Assembly: GCA_030428385.1 (NCBI GenBank)
Contig: JAUIDY010000036.1
Span: 1 to 48,227, forward strand
Direction of reading: 5' to 3'
DNA from: Rhodothermia bacterium
GTDB lineage: Bacteria > Bacteroidota > Rhodothermia > Rhodothermales > JAAAOL01
Length of the DNA: 48,227 nt
Of the stretch, positions 35,377 to 44,888 are shown piece by piece (the first letter of the stretch is position 1; each line of letters begins with the position of its first letter). The position numbers and the translations under genes were made by a program. Below the pieces are notes generated by a model, which was given only the letters and a program-made list of their open reading frames with translations, had not been told where the DNA came from and did not search any database.

Positions 35377-37698
35377 TTATTTCACCAGCGTCACCGTCTG
35401 GCGAACCTGCACACCTGCGCCGGTGGCCTGAATCAGGTAAACGCCACTGGGCAACCGGGCGGCGTCGAAGCGGAAACGATGGCTACCCGCAGACAGCGGC
35501 CCCTGATGCAACAGCGCCACCCGTTGTCCGAGCAGGTTGTACACCGCCACGTCCAGGGCCTGCGCCTGCGTCACCTCCACGGCAAACGTGGTGGTCGGGT
35601 TAAAGGGATTTGGGGCCGCCGGGGCCAGGTGGAGGCTTCCCGCCGCACGCATGGCGCTCTCCCCTGCTTCATCTGCCCACAGCACCGGCTCCGCTTCAAC
35701 GAGCGCAGCTTGCATCCCCATCGTTGTATTCGGCCCGCCGATGGTGGCCAGCAACAGGTTGGTCCCCAACGCCTCTTCCGCCGGAGGGGCCTCCTCCACA
35801 AACCCAAAGGTGGCGGCATTATTCTGGTCGGCTTCGGAACGTGTGGTACGGGTAGACAGGCATGCCGCATCCGTCGGCCCATATTGGTAGTCGGACACCT
35901 CAGCACCCGCCGCGTCACGCAAAACGAGAAGCCCTTGGGTGTCATCCAACACCCGCTTGCCACTCATGTACATATCCACGTTTTCATCCTGAACCCGGCT
36001 GCCTGCCACCACAAAAAAGCCCACGCCGGCGTTGTCGTCTTCAAAACCAACCGAAGGGAGCGCAATGGTTTTTTCTAGTGCAACACTCCCCTGCGCACAC
36101 GAATAAATATCCAGGTTCAGGTCCTCGAAGGTGGCCCCGGCTGTTCCGGCAAGTTCAACAAACTCTTTGCGCTTGGCTGCCACCGCGTTCACCTCGTTGA
36201 TCCAGATCTTTTCCTCTGCGGGCGGTGGTGGCGGTTCAATCGCCAAACCGTCCAGGCTTTCGGGATCGGTGTCCAGCGGGTCGAGGTAGTCGGCGATGGT
36301 GACCCCGCCGCCATCGGCATCCCAGAGGTAGGCCAGATGGCGGTTGGAAATGAATGCCTGGTTGTCATCGCCTCCGGGGCCGTCACATTGACTACTGAGC
36401 GAATACGCCGAACGGACAAACGCCGTGACCCGTCCGGTATCCCCATCAAACTGCGGCGACCCAGAGGACCCTCCTTCGATGCATCCAACATCGAACCGCG
36501 TACGCCAGTTGGCAATACCGCCTTCCGTAGACGGGGCATTTGAAAACGCAATTTTCTGGATATCACTGGCCGGGTGCCCAATGGCGACGCTGGTGGTGGG
36601 CGGCTCGGCGCTGCGCGTCCACCCGGCCCAATACACGTCGGCGTCATTGGAAATAGGCTCCATCAATTCCAGCAAGGCAAAATCGCTGTAATCGGAGGCC
36701 GCGCGTACGTGAACCCCGGTGCTGGTGTACGGAACGGGCATTTCGGCGGGGTCTTCGCACGAGGAACTGGCATAGTGAAAGCGAACCACCCAGTTTTCAT
36801 AGGTCTCTCCCACCACCGGATCGCCGCAGTGGTGTGCCGTGAGGATGTACGCCTTCCCGTCCTGCGCGGTGTTGTTGAGCAATACGCCCGAGCACGCGGC
36901 TCCGTTGGAGCGCACCACCATCACGGAGGCCCGCGCGGCGTCGGCCCACGGCGCAGCTTCCTCGCAGGCGGTGTTCACGCTGCACGGCAACGAGGTGGGG
37001 GTGTAGCTGGAGGTCGCATCGGTGGTTTTCCACGCATCGCTCCACGGATCGTGGGCGGCGGCCTGGGCGGTACCTCGAATCACTGTTTCGAGGTGGAGCC
37101 GCGCAGGCTGTCTCACTAAATCGGGCTGGAAATATTCCAGGATAAGCGTCTCGCCCGGCACATAGTCGATAGCAAAGCCGCCGTTGGGCTTGTTGTTTTC
37201 GTGCGTGAAGGCCCCGCGTACAAACCGGCGGGCTTCGTTGTATACAAAGAGTTGGGCACCGGGCGGCATCCAGAAATCATCGAAGACCAGATGCTGGGCC
37301 GTGGCCCCCGGGGCATCGAGGCGCAGCCGCGCTACGGCCCCGCCTTCCGGAAGCGGTGTCCAGGCGGCCTGCTGCAGCAGATCCATCGCCATCGGCACCG
37401 CCTCGCCAAGACGGTGCGGAAGGGGGATGCTGCCATCCGCGAACGGGCGGCGTTCTTCGTCCGCCATTTTCTGGGCGGCGGCCGGAACCGCGACGGTGGC
37501 ATCCACCTCCGCGAGCCCTGCGCGTACAGACGGCGGCATGGCGCGCTGGCTGACCTGGGCTACGGCAGCCCCGTGCACCAGGAAACACAACAACAGCCCG
37601 ACGCCTATCCAAAACAGGCGGGCTGGCTTTTCAGGTAGGGCGGGAGCGCATGTGGCTAAAAGACGGGAGGAGGGAGGAGGAGCGTCAAGACAGTACAT
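35377..37698 (-). CDS. secreted trypsin-like serine protease with lamin-tail-like domain and T9SS sorting domain
   Basis: From ATG 37698 the protein has 773 residues. A signal or anchor (FWIGVGLLLCFLVHGAAVA) is followed by an N-terminal beta domain and a trypsin/lysyl-endopeptidase-like catalytic domain with His290 (TAHHCG), Asp339 (SDFALLEL) and Ser412 (CIEGGSSGSP). An extra domain of about 100 residues (IWINEVNAVAAKRKEFVEL to VSDYQYGP) resembles a lamin-tail domain. The chain ends in a short T9SS tail (APNPFNPTTTF). An in-frame extension to 38022 adds 108 residues without signal character, so it is excluded. It is paralogous to the gene at 40900-43005. Confidence 0.88.
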   Translation of the reverse strand: MYCLDAPPPSSRLLATCAPALPEKPARLFWIGVGLLLCFLVHGAAVAQVSQRAMPPSVRAGLAEVDATVAVPAAAQKMADEERRPFADGSIPLPHRLGEAVPMAMDLLQQAAWTPLPEGGAVARLRLDAPGATAQHLVFDDFWMPPGAQLFVYNEARRFVRGAFTHENNKPNGGFAIDYVPGETLILEYFQPDLVRQPARLHLETVIRGTAQAAAHDPWSDAWKTTDATSSYTPTSLPCSVNTACEEAAPWADAARASVMVVRSNGAACSGVLLNNTAQDGKAYILTAHHCGDPVVGETYENWVVRFHYASSSCEDPAEMPVPYTSTGVHVRAASDYSDFALLELMEPISNDADVYWAGWTRSAEPPTTSVAIGHPASDIQKIAFSNAPSTEGGIANWRTRFDVGCIEGGSSGSPQFDGDTGRVTAFVRSAYSLSSQCDGPGGDDNQAFISNRHLAYLWDADGGGVTIADYLDPLDTDPESLDGLAIEPPPPPAEEKIWINEVNAVAAKRKEFVELAGTAGATFEDLNLDIYSCAQGSVALEKTIALPSVGFEDDNAGVGFFVVAGSRVQDENVDMYMSGKRVLDDTQGLLVLRDAAGAEVSDYQYGPTDAACLSTRTTRSEADQNNAATFGFVEEAPPAEEALGTNLLLATIGGPNTTMGMQAALVEAEPVLWADEAGESAMRAAGSLHLAPAAPNPFNPTTTFAVEVTQAQALDVAVYNLLGQRVALLHQGPLSAGSHRFRFDAARLPSGVYLIQATGAGVQVRQTVTLVK

Positions 37699-38570
37699 GG
37701 GTATGGCAAAAAGTGAGAGGATTACTTCGCGCCTTCCATCCGGGCTGGGCTGCCCTTTTGCAGGCGCCGTTGCCAGAATAATGGCATGCGTAGGGTGCCC
37801 CTTGTCATCCATCGGAAGATTCCTTGTCAGGACGACGGGCCGTTCCCGCGTAAGACGACCTGCAAATCGCAGTAAGCGTTGTCTTACACCACCTGTTCGG
37901 CTTCGCCAAACGGGCTCGATGGACACAGCGGCCTTGGCACCGGCAACAGAGGCCAAACACGCCTCCGTTGTCATCTGGGACCAATGTGCCCCAAACCGGT
38001 GATGCCACGTTGGCCAATCCATGTTCTTTTCGTGCCAACGCCTGATCTAAATCAGACGCGACTTATCCGAATTGGACATCGGCGGCCAAAACACGCGTGG
38101 GGTGCCTGGGAAGGAAGGCAAGGGCAACTGGGGCGTCGCCGCAGGGCCGTTAGCACGGTAGGGAGATGGGAGAAACTGCCCGAAGGCAGTGAGTTGGCGT
38201 GCCAACGTTTGTCCTAAAAACAAGCGCCGTACCAACCCTTGAATGGGTGCCATTTCCGGCTTTTTGTGTTGCAAAATGAAAGATATGCCGCCCGCAGCAG
38301 GTCCACCTTACAAAGGTACCCGCGACGGCGTGAACCTGTAATTACTTTATCAGCTGCGAACCTAAGCACCCTCATAACCAATGCGCTTTTGTACCAAATG
38401 CCCAACCTGATCGTACCATTTTTCCGATGCAGGCCGCAGGATGTGTGTGTCAGGAACGCGTGGGTCTTCTCCTTTCAGCACTTCTTCAACAATTCCCAAC
38501 CCAAACACAACAAAACCAAGACGTTGTCTGCAAGCTTGGTGTGGCGTTATGCAACAGCCGTGCGCGAAAA
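37699..38570. other. gene-free region upstream of protease gene 1
   Basis: Includes the excluded ORF extension (37699-38022) and several small hairpins, such as AACTGCCCGAAGGCAGT near 38172. A 9-base word GTGCCAACG occurs twice, 164 bases apart. I recognise no gene, riboswitch or promoter. Confidence 0.4.
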
Positions 38571-38574
38571 CGCC

Positions 38575-38747
38575 TCACTCTGTGGACGGCGCGTCGTCGT
38601 CTGCGTACCGCCGCACGCGCTTTTCGGGGCTTTCTTCAGCGTCGCGCCAGCGCAGGAGATCGAGGCGCTCGGCGATGCGTTTTCGTAGCCCATGTCGCGG
38701 GGCTGGTAGAAATAGAGCCCCTGCATGGCTTCGGGCAGGTACTGCTC
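38575..38747 (-). pseudogene. rarA 3'-end fragment
   Basis: 38603-38747 matches the 3' part of the intact rarA (43534-43679) almost base for base, with one T missing in a run (frameshift) and few substitutions, and ends in a different C-terminal tail (RVRRYADDDAPSTE against RVRRYADEEKQ). The differing tail means it is a different allele, not a recent copy. It is cut at 38747. Confidence 0.85.
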
Positions 38748-38782
38748 TCGTGCAGGGTCCGTCGCAACCGACGCATATTCTT

Positions 38783-38913
38783 GGCATAACGGAGGCGCGT
38801 CAGAGGCAGCAGGTGACGATAAACGGGGTGACGATTACCGGCAGCGACCTGCGGAGCGTGTGGGTGAAGACAACTGCTTCGGCAAGACTCAGGCCATGAC
38901 GTACTCAAGCTAG
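38783..38913 (+). pseudogene. decayed T9SS C-terminal domain fragment
   Basis: Read with gaps, the DNA matches the last 45 codons of the T9SS cassette: GAGGCGCGTCAGAGGCAGCA (cassette GAGGCGGGTCAGATGCAGCA), then GTGACGATTACCGGCAGCGA, then a tail encoding RVGEDNCFGKTQAMTYSS-stop against RVVGERFAETQTVTLLK-stop. Indels and substitutions destroy any function. It abuts the rarA fragment. Confidence 0.65.
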
Positions 38914-39269
38914 TCCTTCCTCATCGGGCCCGGTCAAGCCCGTCGAAGGCAGCACCTATGATCGGCTTATTTATTAGGCGTTTTGAAGACGTGGCCCGAA
39001 AACAGATAGGTAAAATCGCAACGTCGGGCAGGGAGAAAATACCTCTTTTTCTATAAATCCTCTTTTTTTGGCTTTTTTCAAAGGTGGAGGTGGGTAGATT
39101 TTTTATTCACGAAGCCGTTAATTATTTGTCCCTAAACCCATGCACGTCCCTGACGGGTTGCTTCCCTGGCTAGGACATGCCGTATGGCCGTCGGTGCAAA
39201 AAGGACCGACAGCCATCACCCTTGATCCTCCTCACTCCTCGCGCGGAATTCTGTCCGCCCTCTGAACCC

Positions 39270-40691
39270 ATGAGACATTTATTGCTCCTGGCTGTGGCCC
39301 TATGCACTTTTTCGACGGTGCAGGCCCAAGTCACTCCCCCTGTAGATTGTCCCCTCAACACTGTTCCCTTCCTGATCGAGTTTGAGCAGGGGATTCCTTC
39401 TGAAGTCCTTTCAGAAGGCGAAGTGGCCGGTACGGCCACAGGCCGAAATGACGTGTATACGAACATGGTCATCTACGCCAACAACCCCCATGAAGGCATT
39501 GATGTCGCGGTTGTCTTCGACGCCAACTGCGAAGACAACCCAGGCCCGATTACCGACGGCACCGATGACGACGGCTCCATTGCAACGGCCCACTGCACCG
39601 GCGGCGACACCGACCTCGGCACACCCAATGTTGCAAACGGCGGACCCGGCGTCGGCGCTGGCGGTGCTGCGACCAACACATTTCAGCTCGGCAACATCCT
39701 GATCGTCCAGAATATCTCTCAAAACAGCGCGACCATTACCAATGGCGATGGCGATACCATCTATACCACGCCGAACGATGAAAATGCCTGCAACGCGTCC
39801 AACCCGTGCCTGATTGCCTTCGACTTTATCGTCAGCGGCGTGGATCAGGATTTCCGCATTGATCAAGTGGGCACCATCGACGCCGATGGTGGCACCATCG
39901 AGGTGTTGCTCTTCGACGACAGCGAGGGCGACAACTCGTTCAGTTCGCAGACGCCCCTCGCCACGCGGACGGAGGCGAACCTCGGCGATAACTCGGTGGA
40001 CGTGCTCAACTTCACAAGTGGGGGCGGCACCAACACGGGCGTTTCCCGCATGGAGGTCCGCAACAGCGGCAGTGGCGGCCTGGGTTCGTTCTCGGGCTGT
40101 GCCCCCGGCGATCCGCTGCCGGTCGAACTGAGTCTGTTCGAATCCACGGTAGACGGAAAGGACGTGCTCTTGCGGTGGGCCACCGTCAGCGAAACCAACA
40201 ATGCGGGCTTCGAAGTCCAGCACCGCGACCTCACCGCTGCCCAGAAAGCCGACTGGCACGTGCTTGACTTCATCGATGGCATGGGCACCACCATCGAACC
40301 TCAGGCCTACCACTTCCGGGCCTCGGACCTCGCTCCCGGCACGCACCTGTTCCGCCTGCGTCAGGTCGACTTCGATGGAGCCTTCGAGTACAGCCCCACC
40401 GTCGAGGTAATCGTCGACCTCGCCGAAAGCTACCTGATCGAAGCGGCCTACCCGAACCCGTTTAACCCGGAATCGACGCTGCGCTTTGGCGTGCAGCAGG
40501 CGCAACACGTGGACGTAGGACTCTACAACACCCTCGGGCAACGGGTACAGACGCTCTTCACCGGCATGGCCGAGTCGGGACGGATCCAGCACGTGACGAT
40601 TAATGGATCGGACCTGCCGAGTGGGATGTACCTCGTGCGCGTCGTCGGTGAGCGGTTCGCCGAGACGCAGACTGTCACGCTGCTGAAATAA
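39270..40691 (+). CDS. secreted protein of unknown function with T9SS sorting domain
   Basis: The 473-residue product from ATG 39270 has a signal peptide (HLLLLAVALCTFSTVQAQ), an acidic Asp/Gly/Asn/Thr-rich domain of about 260 residues with possible calcium-binding turns (DDSEGDNSF), and the 190-residue cassette shared with the VWA, thioester-like and second protease proteins, ending in YPNPFNPESTLRFGVQQ. The N-domain is not recognised. An upstream start at 39177 adds a non-signal N-terminus. It faces convergently into protease gene 2, sharing a bidirectional terminator at 40734. Confidence 0.85.
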   Translation: MRHLLLLAVALCTFSTVQAQVTPPVDCPLNTVPFLIEFEQGIPSEVLSEGEVAGTATGRNDVYTNMVIYANNPHEGIDVAVVFDANCEDNPGPITDGTDDDGSIATAHCTGGDTDLGTPNVANGGPGVGAGGAATNTFQLGNILIVQNISQNSATITNGDGDTIYTTPNDENACNASNPCLIAFDFIVSGVDQDFRIDQVGTIDADGGTIEVLLFDDSEGDNSFSSQTPLATRTEANLGDNSVDVLNFTSGGGTNTGVSRMEVRNSGSGGLGSFSGCAPGDPLPVELSLFESTVDGKDVLLRWATVSETNNAGFEVQHRDLTAAQKADWHVLDFIDGMGTTIEPQAYHFRASDLAPGTHLFRLRQVDFDGAFEYSPTVEVIVDLAESYLIEAAYPNPFNPESTLRFGVQQAQHVDVGLYNTLGQRVQTLFTGMAESGRIQHVTINGSDLPSGMYLVRVVGERFAETQTVTLLK

Positions 40692-40733
40692 CCGCCTGCG
40701 GTCGGCAAGAAAACTGTGCTTCATCTGTGCACG

Positions 40734-40770
40734 AAAAAAAGCCAGACGGAGGAAAAACCCCCCGTCTGGC
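40734..40770 (-). terminator. bidirectional intrinsic terminator
   Basis: GCCAGACGG (40741-40749) pairs with CCGTCTGGC (40762-40770). On the minus strand seven T residues follow, ending the leftward protease gene; on the plus strand it lies 43 bases after the stop of the rightward T9SS gene with a weaker TACTTT. Confidence 0.8.
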
Positions 40771-40899
40771 TACTTTGCCAGCGGTGTTTCTTCACCTTTG
40801 TCACTGTAGACAAGCCGTCAGACCCTCCCCGACGGCTTGGTTCGGAGAGACACCGCTTGGCAAAGGGTTCGAAGCGAAGCTACCCCTGCGAGGGATTGA

Positions 40900-43005
40900 T
40901 TACTTCGCCAGCGTAACCGTTTGTACTTTTGTAAAACGTTTCCCACGTACACGGACCAGGTACACGCCGCTGGGCAAGCCAGACCCGTCGATGGTCACCG
41001 TCTGCATCTGGCCGGCCTCCGCCATGCCTTGATACAAGGTCCGCACCTGCTGCCCCAAGGTATTATACAGCGTCACTTCTACCTGCTGCGCCTGCTGCAC
41101 CGCAAAGCGCAGGGTAGACGCCGGATTGAAGGGATTGGGGTAAGCAGCCTCAATCACATACGTCTCGGCCAAGTCGATGATGACTTCTACCTCGGGACTA
41201 TATTCGAACGCACCATCATAGTCCACCTGGCGCAGGCGGAACGTATGAGATCCAGAGGCGAGGTCGGTAGCGCGGAACCCGTACTGTTGGGGCTGGATCG
41301 TCGTGCCTATGCCATCGATGAAGCCCAGCGTCTGCCAGGTGCCCCTGCGGGCCTCCAGGTCCGTGCGGTGTTGCACCTCAAAACCGGCGTTGTTGGTTTC
41401 CGAGGCAGTGGCCCAGCGTAGCAGCACGTCGGCACCATCTACGGTGGCGTCAAAGGCCGTGAGTTCCACGGGCAAGCTGCTAATTCCAGCCTCGGCCCCG
41501 CCCAGGCTTTCGGGATCCAGGCCCAATGGGTCGAGAAAGTCGGCGACGGACACGCCATCGACATCGACATCCCAAATCAAGCTGAAGGTGCCGTGCCAGA
41601 TATCGGCCTGGTTGTCATCACCTCCGGGGCCGTCACACACCTCGGACATGCCCGCCGCAACACGGACGTATCCAATCATGAGGCCATTGTCTCCATTAAA
41701 GAGTGGAGACCCCGACGAGCCCCCTTCGATGCATCCACGGTCGAATCTTGCCCGCCAGTAGGTATTGGAATACGCCTGGGGTGAGGCATCTTCAAACGTA
41801 ATCTTTTTCAGGTCTTGTGCCGGATGCCCGATGGTAGCGGCAGAAGCAGGAACCGCCATGCTCCGGGACCACCCGGACAAATGCACGTTGGCTTCGGCAG
41901 GGATCGCTTCCATGAGTTCGAGCAAGGCGAAGTCGCCAAACGTTGTAGCCACCCGCACATGCACACCCGTTGCTACGTGGAAACTGGGTAGGTCGGTCGG
42001 GTTTTCACAGGAAGGACTTTCGTAGTCGAACCGAACGATCCAGTCCTCGTAGGTGGCGCCCGTCGCTGGGGCCCCACAATGGTGGGCGGTGAGGATGAAG
42101 GCTTTTCCGTCCTCGGCGGTGTTATTCAGCAAGACGCCCGAGCAGGTCCCGCCGTCGGGCTGCACTACCATCACCGTGGCACGCGCTTGGTCGGCCCACG
42201 CCGAAGCTTCCACGCAGTCGGTGTTGATGCTGCACGGCAAAGCCGTGGGCGTATACGAGGTGGTCGCTTCCGCGCCGGTTGTTTTCCAGGCGTCGCGCCC
42301 GGCCTTTGCCGAAGCGGGCAACGGGCTGCGCACCACGCGTGCCAGGTGCAAACGTCCCGCAGCCCCTACCATACGCGGCACGTAATATTCCAAGATGAGC
42401 GTTTCGCCAGGCACAAAGTCGATGGCAAAGCCGCCGTTCGGCTTATTGTTTTGGTAGGTAAAGGCCCCCCGCACAAAGGACTGGTCTTCGTTATACACAA
42501 ACACCTGGGCCCCGGGCGGCAGCCAGAAGTCGTCGAAGACCAAGTACATGGACGCAGCACCGGGTGCCACTAGGCGCAGCCGGGCGACGGCAGCACCGTC
42601 GTCCAGCGTCGTCCATTCGGCCCGTTCCAGCACATCCAGCGAGACCGAAACGGGCGTGTTGCGGGTAGACGGTAGCAACGTGCCCTGCACATCGGGGGCC
42701 GCCAGAGATTTTGTTGGGAAGGCAGGGACTGCCTGTGGAATATCTACGGTGGCCTGAACGTCGGGTAGCGACCTCTGCGCCGTAGGGGGCAGGGTCTGCT
42801 GCCGTAACTGGGCCTGGGTTGGCACGGCCACGAAGCAGAAAAGGAGGAGCAGGGTTATGCTCAGGTATACGGCGGACCAATCGTCGCCAGGGGACAACCC
42901 GGCGGCGAAAAAGCGTCGAGCCGAAACGCGGGGAGGGCGTGCGTTCTTCACGAGCTTACGGAAAGAAAGTGGATGAGGATGGCGAGTAGGGGCAGGCAAC
43001 GTCAT
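40900..43005 (-). CDS. secreted trypsin-like serine protease with T9SS sorting domain
   Basis: From ATG 43005 the 701-residue protein has a hydrophobic signal (VYLSITLLLLFCFVAVPTQA) preceded by a basic stretch of about 40 residues, an N-terminal beta domain, and a catalytic domain with His309 (LTAHHCG), Asp358 (GDFALLEL) and Ser431 (GCIEGGSSGSP). It ends with the 190-residue cassette. It is paralogous to the gene at 35377 over the N-terminal and catalytic parts (FDDFW-PPGAQ, NNKPNGGFAID, GETLILEY), but lacks the lamin-tail-like insert and has the long cassette instead of the short tail. Cleavage preference cannot be read with confidence; lysyl endopeptidase-like is the nearest guess. Confidence 0.88.
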   Translation of the reverse strand: MTLPAPTRHPHPLSFRKLVKNARPPRVSARRFFAAGLSPGDDWSAVYLSITLLLLFCFVAVPTQAQLRQQTLPPTAQRSLPDVQATVDIPQAVPAFPTKSLAAPDVQGTLLPSTRNTPVSVSLDVLERAEWTTLDDGAAVARLRLVAPGAASMYLVFDDFWLPPGAQVFVYNEDQSFVRGAFTYQNNKPNGGFAIDFVPGETLILEYYVPRMVGAAGRLHLARVVRSPLPASAKAGRDAWKTTGAEATTSYTPTALPCSINTDCVEASAWADQARATVMVVQPDGGTCSGVLLNNTAEDGKAFILTAHHCGAPATGATYEDWIVRFDYESPSCENPTDLPSFHVATGVHVRVATTFGDFALLELMEAIPAEANVHLSGWSRSMAVPASAATIGHPAQDLKKITFEDASPQAYSNTYWRARFDRGCIEGGSSGSPLFNGDNGLMIGYVRVAAGMSEVCDGPGGDDNQADIWHGTFSLIWDVDVDGVSVADFLDPLGLDPESLGGAEAGISSLPVELTAFDATVDGADVLLRWATASETNNAGFEVQHRTDLEARRGTWQTLGFIDGIGTTIQPQQYGFRATDLASGSHTFRLRQVDYDGAFEYSPEVEVIIDLAETYVIEAAYPNPFNPASTLRFAVQQAQQVEVTLYNTLGQQVRTLYQGMAEAGQMQTVTIDGSGLPSGVYLVRVRGKRFTKVQTVTLAK

Positions 43006-43389
43006 TGTTGCTGCCTTCCCACACTTCGCGCCCAGCATACGGGGGCCCATGTGAGGCCCCGGCCACTCGGTTCTGCTGTTATTTCAAAACGTTAGGTCAC
43101 TAAAGCCGGATAGACACAGGAGGAAGCAGACTTCTCCGGTACGGCAGTCTATACACATCTCTGACTCACTGAAAAAGGCAGGCTGGTGGTGGAGCAAGGG
43201 CGAAAGCGGGACCTGACAACGGCCACGGAAACCGGAGCCTGCACGGAGGGAGGTGGGGAACCTGGGGAAGGATGAGAAGCGTGCTGTCTGGCCGCCGGAA
43301 GGGCAACGCCCATGCCAAACAGATCCACCGGGGCCAAGACGCCAAAAATGGAAATGAAACGCGATTCGTCAGATGAATCGATTTTTGAC

Positions 43390-43438
43390 GTTACGATATG
43401 TAACACCCAGGACGTTCCTTAATGTTACAAAAAGTAAC
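43390..43438. promoter_or_regulatory. pair of GTTAC-N5-GTAAC operator candidates
   Basis: Two inverted repeats of identical form lie 34 bases apart centre to centre: GTTACGATATGTAAC (43390-43404) and GTTACAAAAAGTAAC (43424-43438). They sit in the gene-free stretch between rarA and protease gene 2, about 390 bases upstream of the latter's ATG. Identical arms and regular spacing suggest tandem binding of one regulator. The rest of 43006-43514 has no recognised gene. Confidence 0.5.
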
Positions 43439-43514
43439 GCGATAGAGCGCCGCACGGGGACAAATAGCTTCCCCGTCACCTTTGTTTTTTATAAGGATGC
43501 GGGTGTGTATCGGT

Positions 43515-44888
43515 TTACTGTTTCTCCTCATCCGCGTACCGCCGCACGCGCTTTTCGAGGCTTTCTTCGGCGTCGCGCTGGCGCAGGAGATCGAGGCGCT
43601 CGGCGATGCGTTTTTCGTAGCCCATGTCGCGGGGCTGGTAGAAATAGAGCCCCTGCATGGCTTCGGGCAGGTACTGCTCGGGGACGTAGCCCTCGCGGTA
43701 GGCGTGCGGGTATTTGTAGCCCACGCCGTGGCCCAGCCCCGCTTTGTCGCGGCTGGCGTCTTTGAGGTGGTTCGGCACGTCGCCGGTTTGTTCGTCGCGT
43801 ACGTACTTCAGCGCATCGAAGTAGGCCAGCGTGCTGTTGCTTTTGGGTGCCGTGGCGAGGTACAGGCAACACTCGGCCAGCAAAAACTGACCTTCTGGCA
43901 TCCCCACATACTCAAAACCCGTGGCTGTGGCCTGCGCTACGCGGAGCGCGTTCGGGTCGGCCATGCCCACATCCTCGGCAGCAAAGATGAGCATCCGCCG
44001 CAGGATAAATCGCGGATCCTCCCCCGCATACACCATCCGCGCCATCCAGTAGAGCGCCGCATCGGGGTCAGAGCCGCGCAGGCTTTTGATGAAGGCGCTG
44101 ATGGTATCAAAGTGCGCATCGCCTTCTTTGTCGTACAACACCGCCCGCTGCTGGATGGAGTCCTCCGCCACGGCGAGGTCGATACGGATCATCCCCTCGG
44201 CGTCCGGCTCCGTGGTGACAACCGCCAGTTCGAGCGCGTTGAGCAAGGAACGGGCATCGCCGTTGCACACATCGACGAGGTGATCAAGGGCGTCGGGTGC
44301 CAGGTTCACGGTCTTCTTGCCATAGCCGCGTTCGGGGTGGCCGAGCGCCTGCCGCGCAATCTGACGCAGGTCGTCCAGCGTCAGCGTTCGCAGTTCAAAG
44401 ATGCGCGACCGCGAGACGAGCGCCTTGTTGACCTCGAAGTACGGGTTCTCGGTCGTTGCCCCGATAAACACCACCGTCCCGTTCTCCACATGCGGCAGCA
44501 GGGCGTCTTGCTGGGCCTTGTTGAACCGATGCACCTCGTCCACAAACAGGATCGTGCGCTGCTGGTGCAGTTCGAGCCGTCGCTGCGCGTCGTTGATGGC
44601 GGAGCGGATGTCCTTCACGCCCGAAAGCACCGCGTTCAGCGAGGCGAAGTGGCTGCGCGTCGTGTTGGCGATGATGCGGGCCAGGGTGGTTTTGCCCGTC
44701 CCCGGCGGCCCGAAAAAGATCAGCGATGTAACCCGGTCGGCCTCGATGGCGCGGCGCAGCAGCTTGCCTTTTCCCAGAATGTGCGGCTGCCCCACAAACT
44801 CATCCAGCGTCTGCGGTCGCATCCGGTCGGCGAGCGGGGCGTTGTGCGCCCGGTACTGCGCGGCGGCTTCTTGGAAGAGCGTGGACAT
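43515..44888 (-). CDS. rarA: replication-associated recombination protein A
   Basis: RarA (MgsA) is an AAA+ ATPase of the clamp-loader family that acts at stalled replication forks. The 457-residue product has the start LADRMRPQTLDEFVGQPHILG, Walker A GPPGTGKTTL, Walker B LFVDEVHRFNK, sensor GATTENPYFEVN, arginine finger region LVSRSRIFEL and a C-terminal oligomerisation domain. It is full length. The start is preceded by a pyrimidine-rich tract and not a Shine-Dalgarno site. A fragment of a second rarA allele lies at 38575. Confidence 0.96.
   Translation of the reverse strand: MSTLFQEAAAQYRAHNAPLADRMRPQTLDEFVGQPHILGKGKLLRRAIEADRVTSLIFFGPPGTGKTTLARIIANTTRSHFASLNAVLSGVKDIRSAINDAQRRLELHQQRTILFVDEVHRFNKAQQDALLPHVENGTVVFIGATTENPYFEVNKALVSRSRIFELRTLTLDDLRQIARQALGHPERGYGKKTVNLAPDALDHLVDVCNGDARSLLNALELAVVTTEPDAEGMIRIDLAVAEDSIQQRAVLYDKEGDAHFDTISAFIKSLRGSDPDAALYWMARMVYAGEDPRFILRRMLIFAAEDVGMADPNALRVAQATATGFEYVGMPEGQFLLAECCLYLATAPKSNSTLAYFDALKYVRDEQTGDVPNHLKDASRDKAGLGHGVGYKYPHAYREGYVPEQYLPEAMQGLYFYQPRDMGYEKRIAERLDLLRQRDAEESLEKRVRRYADEEKQ

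Noticed and set aside
35377-38022. Longer 881-residue version of protease 1
   Set aside because: The extra 108 residues lack a signal peptide and have no match in the paralogue; ATG 37698 gives a better secretion signal.
43149-43406. 85-codon minus-strand frame between protease gene 2 and rarA
   Set aside because: GTG start, proline/serine-rich noise-like sequence, and it overlaps the operator candidates.
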